A stretch of 64,000 bases of DNA from Parafrankia elaeagni (GCF_000374165.1 NZ_KB893717.1:186001-250000), one strand, 5' to 3'; positions 34,288 to 43,388 are shown, counted from the stretch's first letter. Made by a program: numbers and translations. The notes: generated from the sequence alone by a model not told the origin.

Positions 34288-35558
34288 CGGGCTCCGCCCG
34301 TCGCTGTGGCGGCCGCCGGGCGGGCTGCCGGGCCGGTTCGGGTCGAGGCGTCGGTCTGTCCCTCGCCGCCGATCAGGTCGGAGCGCCGGGTCAGCCAGCC
34401 CTGCTTGTTCATCGAGACGAGGGCCCAGGCCTTGATCGGCAGCGCGATGACGATGATCATCAGCACGGTGAGGGGGAGGATGAAGATGTCGCGGGGATGC
34501 TCCCGTAGGTGAGAGAGCCCGCGGATGAGCCGTCCGAGCAGCAGCCAGGCGACCGCGATGATCGGGGCGTTCGGCTCCGGCCGGAACATCCACAGGACGA
34601 AGTAGGTCATCGCCACGCCCATCGTCACCGGCGTGAGCACGATCTGCAGCACACTGATCTGCGTGATCAGGGGCTGCCGCCACAGCCAGCCCTTGTAGAT
34701 GGCCGTCAGGTAGGTCCGGTAGGAGTTCCGGCTCCAGCGGACCCGCTGTTTCAGGAAGGCCCGCAGGTTGTCCGGGAACATCGACATGGCACGCGCCGTG
34801 TGCTGGTGCATCGTCCGGTAGCCGGAGGCGAGCACGAGCCAGGTCAGCCGCCCGTCGTCACCGGCGATGCACCGCCGGCCGAGGAAGAACTCGTGCTCCA
34901 GGTTGTGCAGCACGGGCAGGATCGCCGAGCGCCGGTAGGCCGCGGTGCGCCCGGACAGGCAGGCGACGGCGCCGACCCGGCCCTGCGCGGGCACATAGTC
35001 GAGGTAGCGGATGTCGACGAGCCAGTTCGCGACCCGGCGCCACACGCTGCTCCGCGGCTCGTACACGTTCTGGCGGGTTCCGACGCCGCCGACCTGCGGG
35101 TCGATGAACGGCATCTGGACGGCGGCGAGCAGACCCGGCTCCCAGGCGGTGTCGGAGTCGCAGAGCACGACGATCTCCATCGTCGCGGCCGACAGGCCGA
35201 CTCCGAGCGCCGAGCGCTTGCCCTCGTGGACGAAGGGGATCACCCGCACCGTCGGGTCGGCACGCCGGGCGAGGCGGTCGATGAGATCCCGGTCCTCGAC
35301 GTCGGGGATGATGATGATCTCGTCCGGCTCCTGGCCGAGCCAGGTCTCCAGGCAGCGGATCAGGACGTCGGGGTCCTCCCGGAAGGACGGGACGACGACC
35401 GACGTGGTTGTCCGGAAGTTGTTCCGGACGGGCTTGTATCTGGTCGAGAGGAGCCGCCGACTGAGCCACACCACCCAGGACACGGCGCCGGCGATGCCGA
35501 GCGGGATCAGAGATCTGTGATCGCGGACGAACTGCACCGCGTCGCCGAGCCACTCCAT
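34284..35558 (-). CDS. Family 2 membrane glycosyltransferase, hyaluronan/cellulose-synthase-like
   Basis: A processive polysaccharide synthase is likely. Residues 15-37 are a membrane helix (IPLGIAGAVSWVVWLSRRL). The GT2 domain shows VVVPSFREDPDVL, the DxD metal site in VLCDSDTAWEPG near 133, GDD near 234 (AGDDGRLTWLVL) and the acceptor-site KQRVRW near 270, matching the Q/RxxRW signature. About four C-terminal helices follow (VLQIVLTPVTMGVAMTYFVL, ILPLTVLMIIVIALPIKAW). The sequence is closer to hyaluronan/chitin synthases than to BcsA, and no PilZ domain is seen. ATG 35558 was chosen because GT2 homology starts there and GGGGGGAG lies 10-17 nt upstream. First gene of a three-gene operon. Confidence 0.92.
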   Translation of the reverse strand: MEWLGDAVQFVRDHRSLIPLGIAGAVSWVVWLSRRLLSTRYKPVRNNFRTTTSVVVPSFREDPDVLIRCLETWLGQEPDEIIIIPDVEDRDLIDRLARRADPTVRVIPFVHEGKRSALGVGLSAATMEIVVLCDSDTAWEPGLLAAVQMPFIDPQVGGVGTRQNVYEPRSSVWRRVANWLVDIRYLDYVPAQGRVGAVACLSGRTAAYRRSAILPVLHNLEHEFFLGRRCIAGDDGRLTWLVLASGYRTMHQHTARAMSMFPDNLRAFLKQRVRWSRNSYRTYLTAIYKGWLWRQPLITQISVLQIVLTPVTMGVAMTYFVLWMFRPEPNAPIIAVAWLLLGRLIRGLSHLREHPRDIFILPLTVLMIIVIALPIKAWALVSMNKQGWLTRRSDLIGGEGQTDASTRTGPAARPAAATATGGAR

Positions 35559-35916
35559 GCCTGGTTTCGCTCCCCCCGAACGCCGGCTACCGAGAACGCC
35601 GGGGGCACGGGCAGGAACGGGCACGATGCACCGACAGGCACGCCAGCCTGCAGGTTCACGACCCCCACCGCCCCCGTCGGTGGTAGCCCAGACGTGTTGT
35701 TTGCTGAGCCGCCAGAACAGTAGCAGCAGGCTCTGCCCGTTCGTCCCGCCGTCACAACGGCGTAACTCGGGCTGGCAAACTTGTCGCTTGAGGTAGTACC
35801 TCGAACACACGGGGGGATGCATGCTCCGCCGCCGGCCCCCGCTCATCTCGACGAAACCTGGGCGGTCCACAATTCCGTCCGCGGCCCAGCCAGATGCTTG
35901 AGTGGGGGGACACACT
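35559..35916. promoter_or_regulatory. Divergent promoter region of the exopolysaccharide locus
   Basis: 358 nt separating the glycosyltransferase operon from the UDP-glucose dehydrogenase operon, with no supported gene. It holds a perfect palindrome at 35790-35802 and GGGGGGA at 35903-35909, the ribosome-binding site for ATG 35917. A run of G/C-poor sequence near 35755-35785 could hold the promoter. Its position implies joint regulation of both operons. Confidence 0.6.
35790..35802. promoter_or_regulatory. Palindrome GAGGTA-G-TACCTC, candidate operator
   Basis: Perfect 6-bp arms around one central base, with near-symmetry extending a further 1-2 bp. It lies 114 nt before the dehydrogenase start and 231 nt before the glycosyltransferase start. 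The cognate regulator is unknown; none is encoded next to the locus except the cyclase-AAA-TPR protein. Confidence 0.5.
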
Positions 35917-37329
35917 ATGAGCGCCGAGTCAGTGAGTACCGAGACGGTTACGGCACCACTGCGGATCAGTGTGATTGGCACCGGCTATCTGGGGGCCACG
36001 CACGCGATCTGCATGAGCGAGCTCGGTTTCGACGTCGTCGGTATCGACGTCGACCCGGACAAGGTGCGGCGGCTGGCCGACGGCGAGGTGCCCTTCTTCG
36101 AGCCCGGTCTGGAAGAGCTCCTGCGCAAGAACCTGGCGACCGGCCGGCTGGCCTTCACCACCTCCTTCGCGGAGGCGGCCGACGCCGACGTGCACTTCCT
36201 CTGCGTGGGCACCCCGCAGCGCGCCGACTCCGGCGCCGCTGACATGACCTTCGTGGACGGCGCCGTGGAGCGCCTGCTCGCCGTCGGGCCGAAGTCCGGG
36301 TCGCTGCTGGTGGGCAAGTCGACGGTCCCGGCCGGTACCGCGGTACGCCTCGCCGGCTGGCTCGCGCGGGAGGCCCCCGACGTCGACCTCGCCTGGAACC
36401 CGGAGTTCCTGCGCGAGGGCTTCGCCGTCGAGGACACCCTGCGCCCGGACCGGCTGGTCTTCGGGCTGCCCGCCGACGACGAGTGGTACGGCGTCGCCGA
36501 CCGCTACGACCACGGTGACCACACCGGGCGGCGGGACCGGGTGGAGGCCAGGCTGCGGGCGGTCTACGCGGTCGCGCTGGCCGCGGGCACACCCGCCGTC
36601 GTCTCCGACTTCGCCACCGCCGAGCTGGTGAAGGTCGCGGCGAACGCCTTCCTGGCCACGAAGATCTCCTTCATCAACGCGATGTCCGAGGTCTGCGAGG
36701 TCGCCGGCGCCGACGTGAAGACCCTGGCCTCGGCGCTGTCGTACGACACCCGCATCGGCGGCCGGTTCCTCGGCGCCGGCCTCGGGTTCGGCGGCGGCTG
36801 CCTGCCCAAGGACATCCGCGCCTTCCAGGCCCGCGCCGAGGAGATCGGCGCCGGCCCGGCCCTGCGCTTCCTCGACGAGGTCGACACCGTCAACCTGCGC
36901 CGCCGGACCCGGACGGTGGAGCTGGCGATCCACCTCCTCGGCGGCGTCGCCGCCGGGCGGCGGGTGGCCGTGCTCGGCGCGGCCTTCAAGCCGAACAGCG
37001 ACGACATCCGCGACTCGCCGGCCCTCGACGTCGCCGACACCCTGCGCCGAGCCGGCGCCCGGGTGACGGTCTACGACCCGGCCGCGATGGAGAACGCCGC
37101 CCGCAAGTTCCCCGACCTGCGCTACGCGACCGGGGTCGCCGCGGCGGTCGCCGACGCCGATGTCGTGCTGCACCTCACCGAGTGGGCCGACTTCCGGGAG
37201 ATCGAGCCGTCGCTGCTGACCCCCCTGGTCCGCCGCCCGGTCATCGTCGACGGGCGCAACACCCTCGACCCGCAGCTGTGGCGCGGCGCGGGCTGGATCT
37301 ACCACGCCCTCGGCCGACCGAACGTATGA
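35917..37329 (+). CDS. ugd: UDP-glucose 6-dehydrogenase (nucleotide-sugar dehydrogenase)
   Basis: It oxidises UDP-glucose to UDP-glucuronate with two NAD+. VIGTGYLGATHAICMSELGF is the NAD-binding Rossmann start and strongly resembles mycobacterial UdgA. Also present are FLCVGTPQ, GKSTVPAGT and NPEFLREGFAVEDTLRPDR. GFGGGCLPKDI contains the catalytic Cys295, and AFKPNSDDIRDSPALDV lies in the C-terminal domain. The spacing and motifs favour UDP-glucose over GDP-mannose, but the family boundary is not absolute. ATG 35917 has GGGGGGA 7 nt upstream and is preferred to GTG 35902. Its stop overlaps the next start (ATGA). 470 residues. It supplies the precursor for the divergent synthase. Confidence 0.94.
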   Translation: MSAESVSTETVTAPLRISVIGTGYLGATHAICMSELGFDVVGIDVDPDKVRRLADGEVPFFEPGLEELLRKNLATGRLAFTTSFAEAADADVHFLCVGTPQRADSGAADMTFVDGAVERLLAVGPKSGSLLVGKSTVPAGTAVRLAGWLAREAPDVDLAWNPEFLREGFAVEDTLRPDRLVFGLPADDEWYGVADRYDHGDHTGRRDRVEARLRAVYAVALAAGTPAVVSDFATAELVKVAANAFLATKISFINAMSEVCEVAGADVKTLASALSYDTRIGGRFLGAGLGFGGGCLPKDIRAFQARAEEIGAGPALRFLDEVDTVNLRRRTRTVELAIHLLGGVAAGRRVAVLGAAFKPNSDDIRDSPALDVADTLRRAGARVTVYDPAAMENAARKFPDLRYATGVAAAVADADVVLHLTEWADFREIEPSLLTPLVRRPVIVDGRNTLDPQLWRGAGWIYHALGRPNV

Positions 37330-38318
37330 GCCGGTCGGGGCAGCCGGGAGCGACACCTCCGGGGCCCCGCGGCCGGACGAGGCGGGCGATGCTCGCCTCG
37401 TCCCTCGGCGTGCTCGGCCTCGCTGCCGGCGCCGGGTGCGGAGCGCTCACCGACGACCAGGTCTTCGACCCGGCCAGTGAGATCCTCCCGCCCGACACGG
37501 CGGCGCCGGCCGCGGGTCCCGCCACCACGGCGCCCGCGGCCGGTGTGGCGACGGGCCGCACGCTGGCGGACCCGGCCGCGGCGCGGGAGTTCTTCGGCAG
37601 GGAGCTGGTTCCGCAGACCCGGTCGTCCTTCGGGCTCGACCGGGCCGCGATCATGGTGTCGGACGACCCGCGTTTCCCGCAGTTCCTGCGGGTGGCGATC
37701 CCGGTCGACGCGATGAACCCGTCCGACGCGAGAATCTACGGTGACGGGCCGACCTACGGTGGCACGCAGCTTTTCGTCGATCACACACTGCGCTCGCCCT
37801 ACGAGCTGTACCTGCGTTACTACCTGCGGTTTCCGGAGACGTTCGACTTCGGCAACGGCGGACGCCTGCCCGGATTCTTCGGAACCATCGTGAAGGACCG
37901 CCGGCGCACCGAGACGATGCGCAGCGGACTGGCGACGCGTTTCGCCTGGCGCGAGGGCGGCAAGGGCATCGTGTACGCGAACACCGCCCGCGAGGACCAT
38001 CCGGTGAATGTGATCGGGAAAGGCTCGTGGTACTGGCCGAGGGGCCGCTGGGCCTGCGTCGAACAGGGCGTCAAACTCAACTTCGAGGGTTTCGCCGACG
38101 GGGTGATCCTCATGTGGCTGGACGGCCAGCTGGTGCACAAGGAGAGTTTCAACCCGCGGATCTCGAGCGATCTGCGGATCGGCGGCATTCTCGCCACCGC
38201 CACGTTCGGTGACGGTGGGGCGTCGTTCGCGCCGACCACGACGCAGGCGATCGACCTGGCCGGCTTCGCCTACGGCATCGCGCGCCTCAACCCGCTGCCG
38301 AGGCCGGAGGAGACCTGA
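37326..38318 (+). CDS. Exported polysaccharide lyase-like protein (PL14-type)
   Basis: 330 residues. A twin-Arg signal with lipobox is visible (RTRRAMLASSLGVLGLAAGAGC). After a Pro/Ala linker the domain of about 230 residues includes YELYLRYYLRFPETFDFGNGG, LPGFFGTIVKD, RWACVEQGVKLNFEG and DGVILMWLDGQLVHKE, a beta-jelly-roll pattern resembling PL14 alginate/glucuronan lyases. Identification is by recall of the family pattern, not by search. PL14 enzymes cleave uronic-acid polymers by beta-elimination. Coupling to ugd (4-nt overlap) fits a role in trimming or releasing the polymer. Its last 49 nt overlap the opposing cyclase gene. Confidence 0.78.
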   Translation: MSRSGQPGATPPGPRGRTRRAMLASSLGVLGLAAGAGCGALTDDQVFDPASEILPPDTAAPAAGPATTAPAAGVATGRTLADPAAAREFFGRELVPQTRSSFGLDRAAIMVSDDPRFPQFLRVAIPVDAMNPSDARIYGDGPTYGGTQLFVDHTLRSPYELYLRYYLRFPETFDFGNGGRLPGFFGTIVKDRRRTETMRSGLATRFAWREGGKGIVYANTAREDHPVNVIGKGSWYWPRGRWACVEQGVKLNFEGFADGVILMWLDGQLVHKESFNPRISSDLRIGGILATATFGDGGASFAPTTTQAIDLAGFAYGIARLNPLPRPEET

Positions 38319-41300
38319 TCGAGGCTTTCGAAGTGCCGCCGGGCCATCGCCGCCGCGGCCCGGTTTCCCTTGTGCAGGAAGCGCGCGGCGGCGGCCTCGA
38401 GGCTCTCGGCCGCGTCGTCCTTGCGCCCCGCCCGGTACAGCACCTCGGCCCGGGCGAGCAGGGCGTTGCCCTGCCCGTCGATGTCATCGGTGCGGCTGGC
38501 GAGATCGCAGGCGGTGTCGGCGAACCGTAGTGCCTCGGCGTCGCGCCCGGAGATCGCCAGCAGCCGGGCGTGCACCGAACACCAGCCGGCCTGGGCGGGC
38601 AGCTGGTCGCCCGCGGCGGCGTCCCGGCACCGGTTCACGTACTTCGTCGCCTCCTCCAGCTTGCCGAGGCGGACGAGCACGTCGGCGAGCAGCGCGGCGC
38701 GGGTGGCCAGGTGCGCCCGTTCGCCCATCCGGGACAGCTGCCGGCAGCTGCGCCGCAGCTCGCGCTCGGCGACCTCCGGCTCACCGGCGAGCAGCGCGAC
38801 CCGGGCGACGACGAAGCCGCTGTGGAACGGGTCGGCGCGGGCGCCGCGGATGTCACCGACGATCTCCTCGGCGTCCTTGAGGTGGGCCCGCGCGGCTTCC
38901 ATGTCGTCGGACATCGCGGTGAGCAGCGCGAGCTGGGCGAGGACAGCCCGGCGCAGGCCGCGGTCGTCGCCGGCGCCGTCCAGCGCCGCGGCCGCCTTCG
39001 CGATCGAGTAGGGCACCGGCCCCGGAACCAGGCTCAGCAGCAGGACGAGCTCGCGCCGCAGCGAGTGCGCCGCCCGTGGCACCCCCGACTCCTCGGCGTG
39101 CCGTACCGCGTTCTCCATCGCCTTCTCCGCCGCCGCGAACTGGCCGGCGGCGCCGTAGGCGGCACTCTGGCTGCGGCAGGCCAGCGCGGCCCCGACGTCG
39201 TCGCCGTCGCGGACGAAGGACGCCAGCGCCGCGGTCGCCTCGGTGAGGGTGCTGGCGACCAGGCCCTCCGGGTCGGTGGCGAACAGGACGCGCAGGTGCG
39301 CGAGGCGGGCGTGGGCGCGCAGCCCGTCCTCACCGGCGCGGCGTGCCCGGTCGCTGACCTGCCGCAGGATCCGTTCGGCGTCCGAGAGCCGGCCGAAGGA
39401 GTACAGCGCCCAGCCGAGGTCGATCTCCGCGCGCAGCCGCAGCGGGTCGGTCTCCGGCAGCAGGGTGATCGCCCGCTTCAGCAGTTGCGCGGCGCCGGTC
39501 TCGTCACCCTGGCGAACCCGGTCGGCCGCCTCGATCAGGCAGGTCGCCGCGGACCGGCCGAGCTCGACCATCTCGTTGTCGCGCTGGCCGAGCTCCACCC
39601 GGTAGCGGTAGGCCTGCTCCAGGTGGTACCCGACCAGCTCGTCGTGCTCGCCGGGACCGCCGACCATCCGGGCCTGCAGCCAGCCGGCGAACCGCTCGTG
39701 CAGGTCGGCGCGCTGGCGCTTGGACGTCGTCTGGTACGCGCAGTCCCGCAGCAGGACGTGCAGGAACCGGTACGCCTCCACCCCGGGCAGGTCGGAGCGG
39801 TCGGGGTGGACCAGCTCCTTGCGGACGAGCGACAGGCAGTGCTCGTAGACGTAGGGGCGTTCCACCGGGTCGGACAGATCGATGACGGCATCGAGGTAGA
39901 AGCGTTCGCCGACGACCGCGGCGCGCTCCAGCACCTGGCGCTCCGGCGGGTCCAGCCGGTCGAGCCTGGCGGCGAGCAGCGCGGAGATCGTCGGTGGCAC
40001 GGTGACGCCGCGCAGGCTGCCGGTGGCGATCCACCGGCTGCCCTCCCGGCGGAGCAGGCCGTCGTCGACGAGCGCGGCGACCATCTGCTCGACGAACAGC
40101 GGGTTGCCCGCGGCGGAGGTGGTGATCCGGGAGACCAGCGCGGGGTCGAGGTCGTCCGACCCCATCAGGGTGCGGATCAGCCGCTGGCAGCGTGCCTCGG
40201 TGAGCGGCGCCAGCAGCAGCGAGGTGGCGTTCAGCTTGCCGCCGCCCCACATCCGGCGCTCCTCGAGCAACTCGGGGCGGGACAGGCACAGCAGCAGGAT
40301 CGGCGCGTCGCGGGACCAGTCCGCCACGTGCTCGATGAGGTCGAGCAGGGTCGGCTCGGCCCAGTGCACGTCGTCGAACCAGAGCACCAGCGGGCGCTGC
40401 TCGGCCAGTGCCTGGAAGAACGTGCGGACGGCCCAGAAGCTCTCCTGGGTGCCCAGCTCCGCACCGCCGAGGCCGACGAGGGGGGCGAGGGCGTCCACCA
40501 CCTCGGCGGCCTGTGGGACACCGGCGAGCAGGTTCTTCAGCCGCAGCCGGCCGTCGGGCGCGCTCTCGTCGGCGGACATGCCGGTGGCCTGGCGCACCAT
40601 CTCCATCAGCGGCCAGTAGGCGATGCCCTCGCCGTAGGACAGGCAGCGGCCGGTGAGCACCGTCGCCCGGCTGGAGATGCCCTCGCAGAACTCGCCGACC
40701 ATGCGGGACTTGCCGATGCCGGCGGGCCCCAGAACGGTGAACAGGTGACAGGTCCGCTCCTCCACGACTGCCTCGAAGGCGTCCTGGAGGCGGCGGCGCT
40801 CGCGGTTGCGGCCGATCACCGGCGCGGCGAACCCCTGGGACGGCTCCCGCAGGCCGGGCCCGACGCCCGGGTTGCGCAGGCCGAGCAGCCGGTGCGCCCG
40901 CACCGGCTCCCGCTTGCCCTGGACGACCAGCGGCCCGACCGAGCTCGTGGTGATGCTGTGCCGGACGAACCGGTAGGTGCTCTCGCCGATGAGGATCTCG
41001 TCGGGCGGGGCCGCCTCCTCCAGCCGGGAGGCCACGTTCACCGGGTCACCGGTGGCGCCGCCGCCGGCGACGGTCACCTCGCCGGTGTTGATACCGATCC
41101 GCACCCGCAGCCGCAGGTTCAGGTCGCGGTGGAACTCGGTGTTCAGTTCCTCCATGGCGGCGCGGATGTCCAGGCTCGCCCGGACGGCGCGCAGCGCGTC
41201 GTCCTCATGCAGCACCGGGATGCCGAACACGGCGAACACCGCGTCACCGATGAACTTCTCGACCGTGCCGCCATGCGCGTAGATGACCTCGCGGACGGTC

Positions 41301-41503
41301 GTGAAGAACCGCCACATGACCTGTTGCAGCTGCTCGGAGTCGATCTTCTCGCCAATGTCGGTCGACCCGGTGATGTCGACGAACATGATGGTCACGATCT
41401 TGCGGGCTCCGGTGCCTGCGACGGGCAGGGGATTCCCGCAGGCGGAGCAGAAGCGCGCGCGCTCGGGGTTCCCCTCCTCCCCGCATGTCGGGCACAACGC
41501 CAT
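38270..41503 (-). CDS. Class III nucleotide cyclase - AAA ATPase - TPR regulator with zinc ribbon
   Basis: 1077 residues. Domains: zinc ribbon CPTCGEEGNPERARFCSACG (residues 4-23); cyclase homology domain (about 35-210) with metal Asp in FVDITGST and FIGDAVFAVFG, Lys in EKFIGD, and Asn/Arg in DPVNVASRLEEA, so it appears catalytically intact; AAA/STAND ATPase with GPAGIGKSRMVGEF near 256 and LVLWFDDVHWAEP; and a long TPR-like helical C-terminus. Such proteins sense ligands and may make cAMP. ATG 41503 puts the zinc ribbon at the N-terminus; longer frames lack support. It converges on the exopolysaccharide locus (49-nt overlap), so could be functionally linked, but this is not shown. Confidence 0.93.
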   Translation of the reverse strand: MALCPTCGEEGNPERARFCSACGNPLPVAGTGARKIVTIMFVDITGSTDIGEKIDSEQLQQVMWRFFTTVREVIYAHGGTVEKFIGDAVFAVFGIPVLHEDDALRAVRASLDIRAAMEELNTEFHRDLNLRLRVRIGINTGEVTVAGGGATGDPVNVASRLEEAAPPDEILIGESTYRFVRHSITTSSVGPLVVQGKREPVRAHRLLGLRNPGVGPGLREPSQGFAAPVIGRNRERRRLQDAFEAVVEERTCHLFTVLGPAGIGKSRMVGEFCEGISSRATVLTGRCLSYGEGIAYWPLMEMVRQATGMSADESAPDGRLRLKNLLAGVPQAAEVVDALAPLVGLGGAELGTQESFWAVRTFFQALAEQRPLVLWFDDVHWAEPTLLDLIEHVADWSRDAPILLLCLSRPELLEERRMWGGGKLNATSLLLAPLTEARCQRLIRTLMGSDDLDPALVSRITTSAAGNPLFVEQMVAALVDDGLLRREGSRWIATGSLRGVTVPPTISALLAARLDRLDPPERQVLERAAVVGERFYLDAVIDLSDPVERPYVYEHCLSLVRKELVHPDRSDLPGVEAYRFLHVLLRDCAYQTTSKRQRADLHERFAGWLQARMVGGPGEHDELVGYHLEQAYRYRVELGQRDNEMVELGRSAATCLIEAADRVRQGDETGAAQLLKRAITLLPETDPLRLRAEIDLGWALYSFGRLSDAERILRQVSDRARRAGEDGLRAHARLAHLRVLFATDPEGLVASTLTEATAALASFVRDGDDVGAALACRSQSAAYGAAGQFAAAEKAMENAVRHAEESGVPRAAHSLRRELVLLLSLVPGPVPYSIAKAAAALDGAGDDRGLRRAVLAQLALLTAMSDDMEAARAHLKDAEEIVGDIRGARADPFHSGFVVARVALLAGEPEVAERELRRSCRQLSRMGERAHLATRAALLADVLVRLGKLEEATKYVNRCRDAAAGDQLPAQAGWCSVHARLLAISGRDAEALRFADTACDLASRTDDIDGQGNALLARAEVLYRAGRKDDAAESLEAAAARFLHKGNRAAAAMARRHFESLDQVSSGLGSGLRRAMP

Positions 41504-41607
41504 GTGCGGGATCGTAGGCCGATCGCGGTGGCGAGAGGTGGGGGATGAGGGGACGCGCCGTGCGGGCAGTGACCTATGCCACATCACGGATTCGGTCCGT
41601 TCCTGGT

Positions 41608-42408
41608 TCAGGATGGCAGGTCCCGGCGCAGTGAGGCGCTCGCGGCGGCGATGAGGACCACCGCCCACGAGATCGCGGCGGACAGTGACGAGACCGGGGT
41701 CTCGGTGGTGGGCCACAGGAGCACGCCCGAAGGGGCGGTCACCGGGCCGTGGAAGCGCGCTCCGTCGAGCACGGCCTCGACCAGGCCGCTCAGCGCGACG
41801 GTGCCGGCGCCCAGGCCGAGGCCGCGGGTGAGCTCACCCAGCGCCACGCCGGTCAGGCCGGCCGCGCACACCACGGCGACCACGATCAGGTAGGCGGACA
41901 GCAGCTGGGCGGGCCGGTCCGACCGCATGGCCGCGCCCCCGTGCCGGCCGGCGCCGCGCAGCCACCAGGCCGCGAACACGAGGCTGGACAGGACCATGCC
42001 GGTGAGCACCACCGTCGTGGCCTGGGCGGCGAGGACCCGCACCCGGCCCGGGCTGACCAGCCAGGCGTGGGTGACTGTGCGATACCGGTATTCGCTGGTG
42101 ACGAGAACCAGGCCGAAGAACATCATCGCGTAGGCGAGGAGGAAGCCGGAGCGGGCGCGCAGACTGATCCAGGCGCGGGCCGGATCGGCCTGGGCGCCCC
42201 ACAGCAGCAGGGGCAGCGCGTGCACGGCCAGGACGACACACAGCCCGGCGAGCTGCCACCGCCCGGTGGCCAGCTTCATGAGCTCGGCACCGACGAGGCG
42301 CGGTGCGCGCGGCCCACGGCCCCGCCCCGTACCCCCCGTACCCCCCGCGCGCGACCGGCGGACGGCGGCCCGGCCGCCGTGGGCGGCGAGCGTGTGCGGG
42401 CCGGTCAT
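41608..42408 (-). CDS. ABC transporter permease (ABC-2 type)
   Basis: 266 residues with about six membrane helices after a basic N-terminus (for example LAGLCVVLAVHALPLLLWG, FLLAYAMMFFGLVLVTSEY, QATTVVLTGMVLSSLVFAAWW, LSAYLIVVAVVCAAGLTGVAL, SLSAAISWAVVLIAAASA). The SEYRYRTVTHAWLVSPGR loop is characteristic of ABC-2 permeases that pair with drug/peptide-type ATPases. Its start overlaps the ATPase stop by 4 nt, forming a two-component exporter. The substrate is unknown. Confidence 0.87.
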   Translation of the reverse strand: MTGPHTLAAHGGRAAVRRSRAGGTGGTGRGRGPRAPRLVGAELMKLATGRWQLAGLCVVLAVHALPLLLWGAQADPARAWISLRARSGFLLAYAMMFFGLVLVTSEYRYRTVTHAWLVSPGRVRVLAAQATTVVLTGMVLSSLVFAAWWLRGAGRHGGAAMRSDRPAQLLSAYLIVVAVVCAAGLTGVALGELTRGLGLGAGTVALSGLVEAVLDGARFHGPVTAPSGVLLWPTTETPVSSLSAAISWAVVLIAAASASLRRDLPS

Positions 42409-43388
42409 CGGCCCTCGCCGGTGGACTGGCCGGTCAGCTCGAAGAACGCCCGCTCCAGATCCGGCCCCGTGGTGTGCAGCTCGACGAGGGGGATGCCATG
42501 ACCCGCGCACAGCCGGCCCACCCGCTCGGCCGTGCCGTGCGGCAGGCGGAGGGAGTCGGGCCCGGTGCGGACGACCCGCGCCCCGGGAAGCAGGGAGGGC
42601 AGGAGCCCGGCGAGCCGGTCGGCCTCGGGTGTGCGGACCTCGACCCGGCCCGCGCCCACCTCGCCGGCGGGCGCGGCCAGCACCACCCGGCCCCGATCGA
42701 TGATCACCACGTGGTCGACCGTCTGCGCGACCTCGGCGAGCACGTGGCTGGACACCAGGGCGCAGCGCCCGGAGGCGGCCCACTCGCGCAGGAAGTGGCG
42801 CAGCCAGCGGATGCCGTCCGGGTCCAGCCCGTTGGCGGGCTCGTCCAGGACGAGCAGTTCGGGCTCTCCGAGCAGGGCGCACGCGATGGCCAGCCGGCCG
42901 CGCATCCCCAGCGAGTAGCCACCGACCGGGCGGTCGGCGGCCGAAGTGAGGTCGACACTCTCCAACGCGCCCTCGACGGCTGCCGATCGTGCACGGCGGG
43001 GCAGGCCGAGTGCCACCGACAGACAGCGGAGGTGGTCACGCCCGCTGCGGGCCGGGTGAGCGGTCGGTTCGAGCACGGCGCCCACTGTCCTCGCCGGGTC
43101 CGACAGTTTCCGGTAGGGGCGGAGCTCCCGGGCGGTGCCGTCCCGGAGCAGTGCCTGCCCGTCGGTGGGCGCGACCAGGCCGAGCAGGATGCGTAACGTC
43201 GTGGTCTTGCCCGACCCGTTCGCGCCGAGGAAACCGGTCACCGCCCCCGCGGGCACGGTGAACGAGACGTTGCGCAGCGCCTCCACCCGCCCGTACCGCT
43301 TGGTGAGGTCGCGGACCGCCACGACGTCGCCCGAGGTGGCCGCCCGGGCCTGAGCCGGACCGCCGGCCTGGCGGGCGTTGTCATCCAC
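42405..43388 (-). CDS. ABC transporter ATP-binding protein
   Basis: Standard exporter ATPase: FLGANGSGKTTTLRILLGL is Walker A, YSLGMRGRLAIACALLG covers the signature region (the usual LSGGQ is read as YSLGM), LLVLDEPANGLDP is Walker B, and VSSHVLAEV is the H-loop. 327 residues. The divergence of the signature is common in the DrrA/BcrA-like group. It energises the permease encoded next to it, with a 4-nt overlap. It lies 54 nt downstream of the MarR gene, so may be co-transcribed and repressed by it. Confidence 0.93.
   Translation of the reverse strand: MDDNARQAGGPAQARAATSGDVVAVRDLTKRYGRVEALRNVSFTVPAGAVTGFLGANGSGKTTTLRILLGLVAPTDGQALLRDGTARELRPYRKLSDPARTVGAVLEPTAHPARSGRDHLRCLSVALGLPRRARSAAVEGALESVDLTSAADRPVGGYSLGMRGRLAIACALLGEPELLVLDEPANGLDPDGIRWLRHFLREWAASGRCALVSSHVLAEVAQTVDHVVIIDRGRVVLAAPAGEVGAGRVEVRTPEADRLAGLLPSLLPGARVVRTGPDSLRLPHGTAERVGRLCAGHGIPLVELHTTGPDLERAFFELTGQSTGEGR

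Noticed and set aside
35902-37329. Annotation of the dehydrogenase as GDP-mannose dehydrogenase (AlgD) and the locus as true alginate
   Set aside because: The N-terminal motif and general pattern match actinobacterial UDP-glucose dehydrogenases, and no Alg44/AlgK/AlgX-like genes are present; a glucuronate polymer is more likely.
35929-37356. 475-codon frame antisense to UDP-glucose dehydrogenase
   Set aside because: Complete mirror of a well-supported gene; no start signal or recognisable product.
38570-41548. 992-codon open frame antisense to the cyclase-AAA-TPR gene
   Set aside because: A by-product of extreme third-position GC; the encoded protein has no domain, is Gly/Arg/Val-rich in an unnatural mix, and the opposite strand is a clear multi-domain enzyme.
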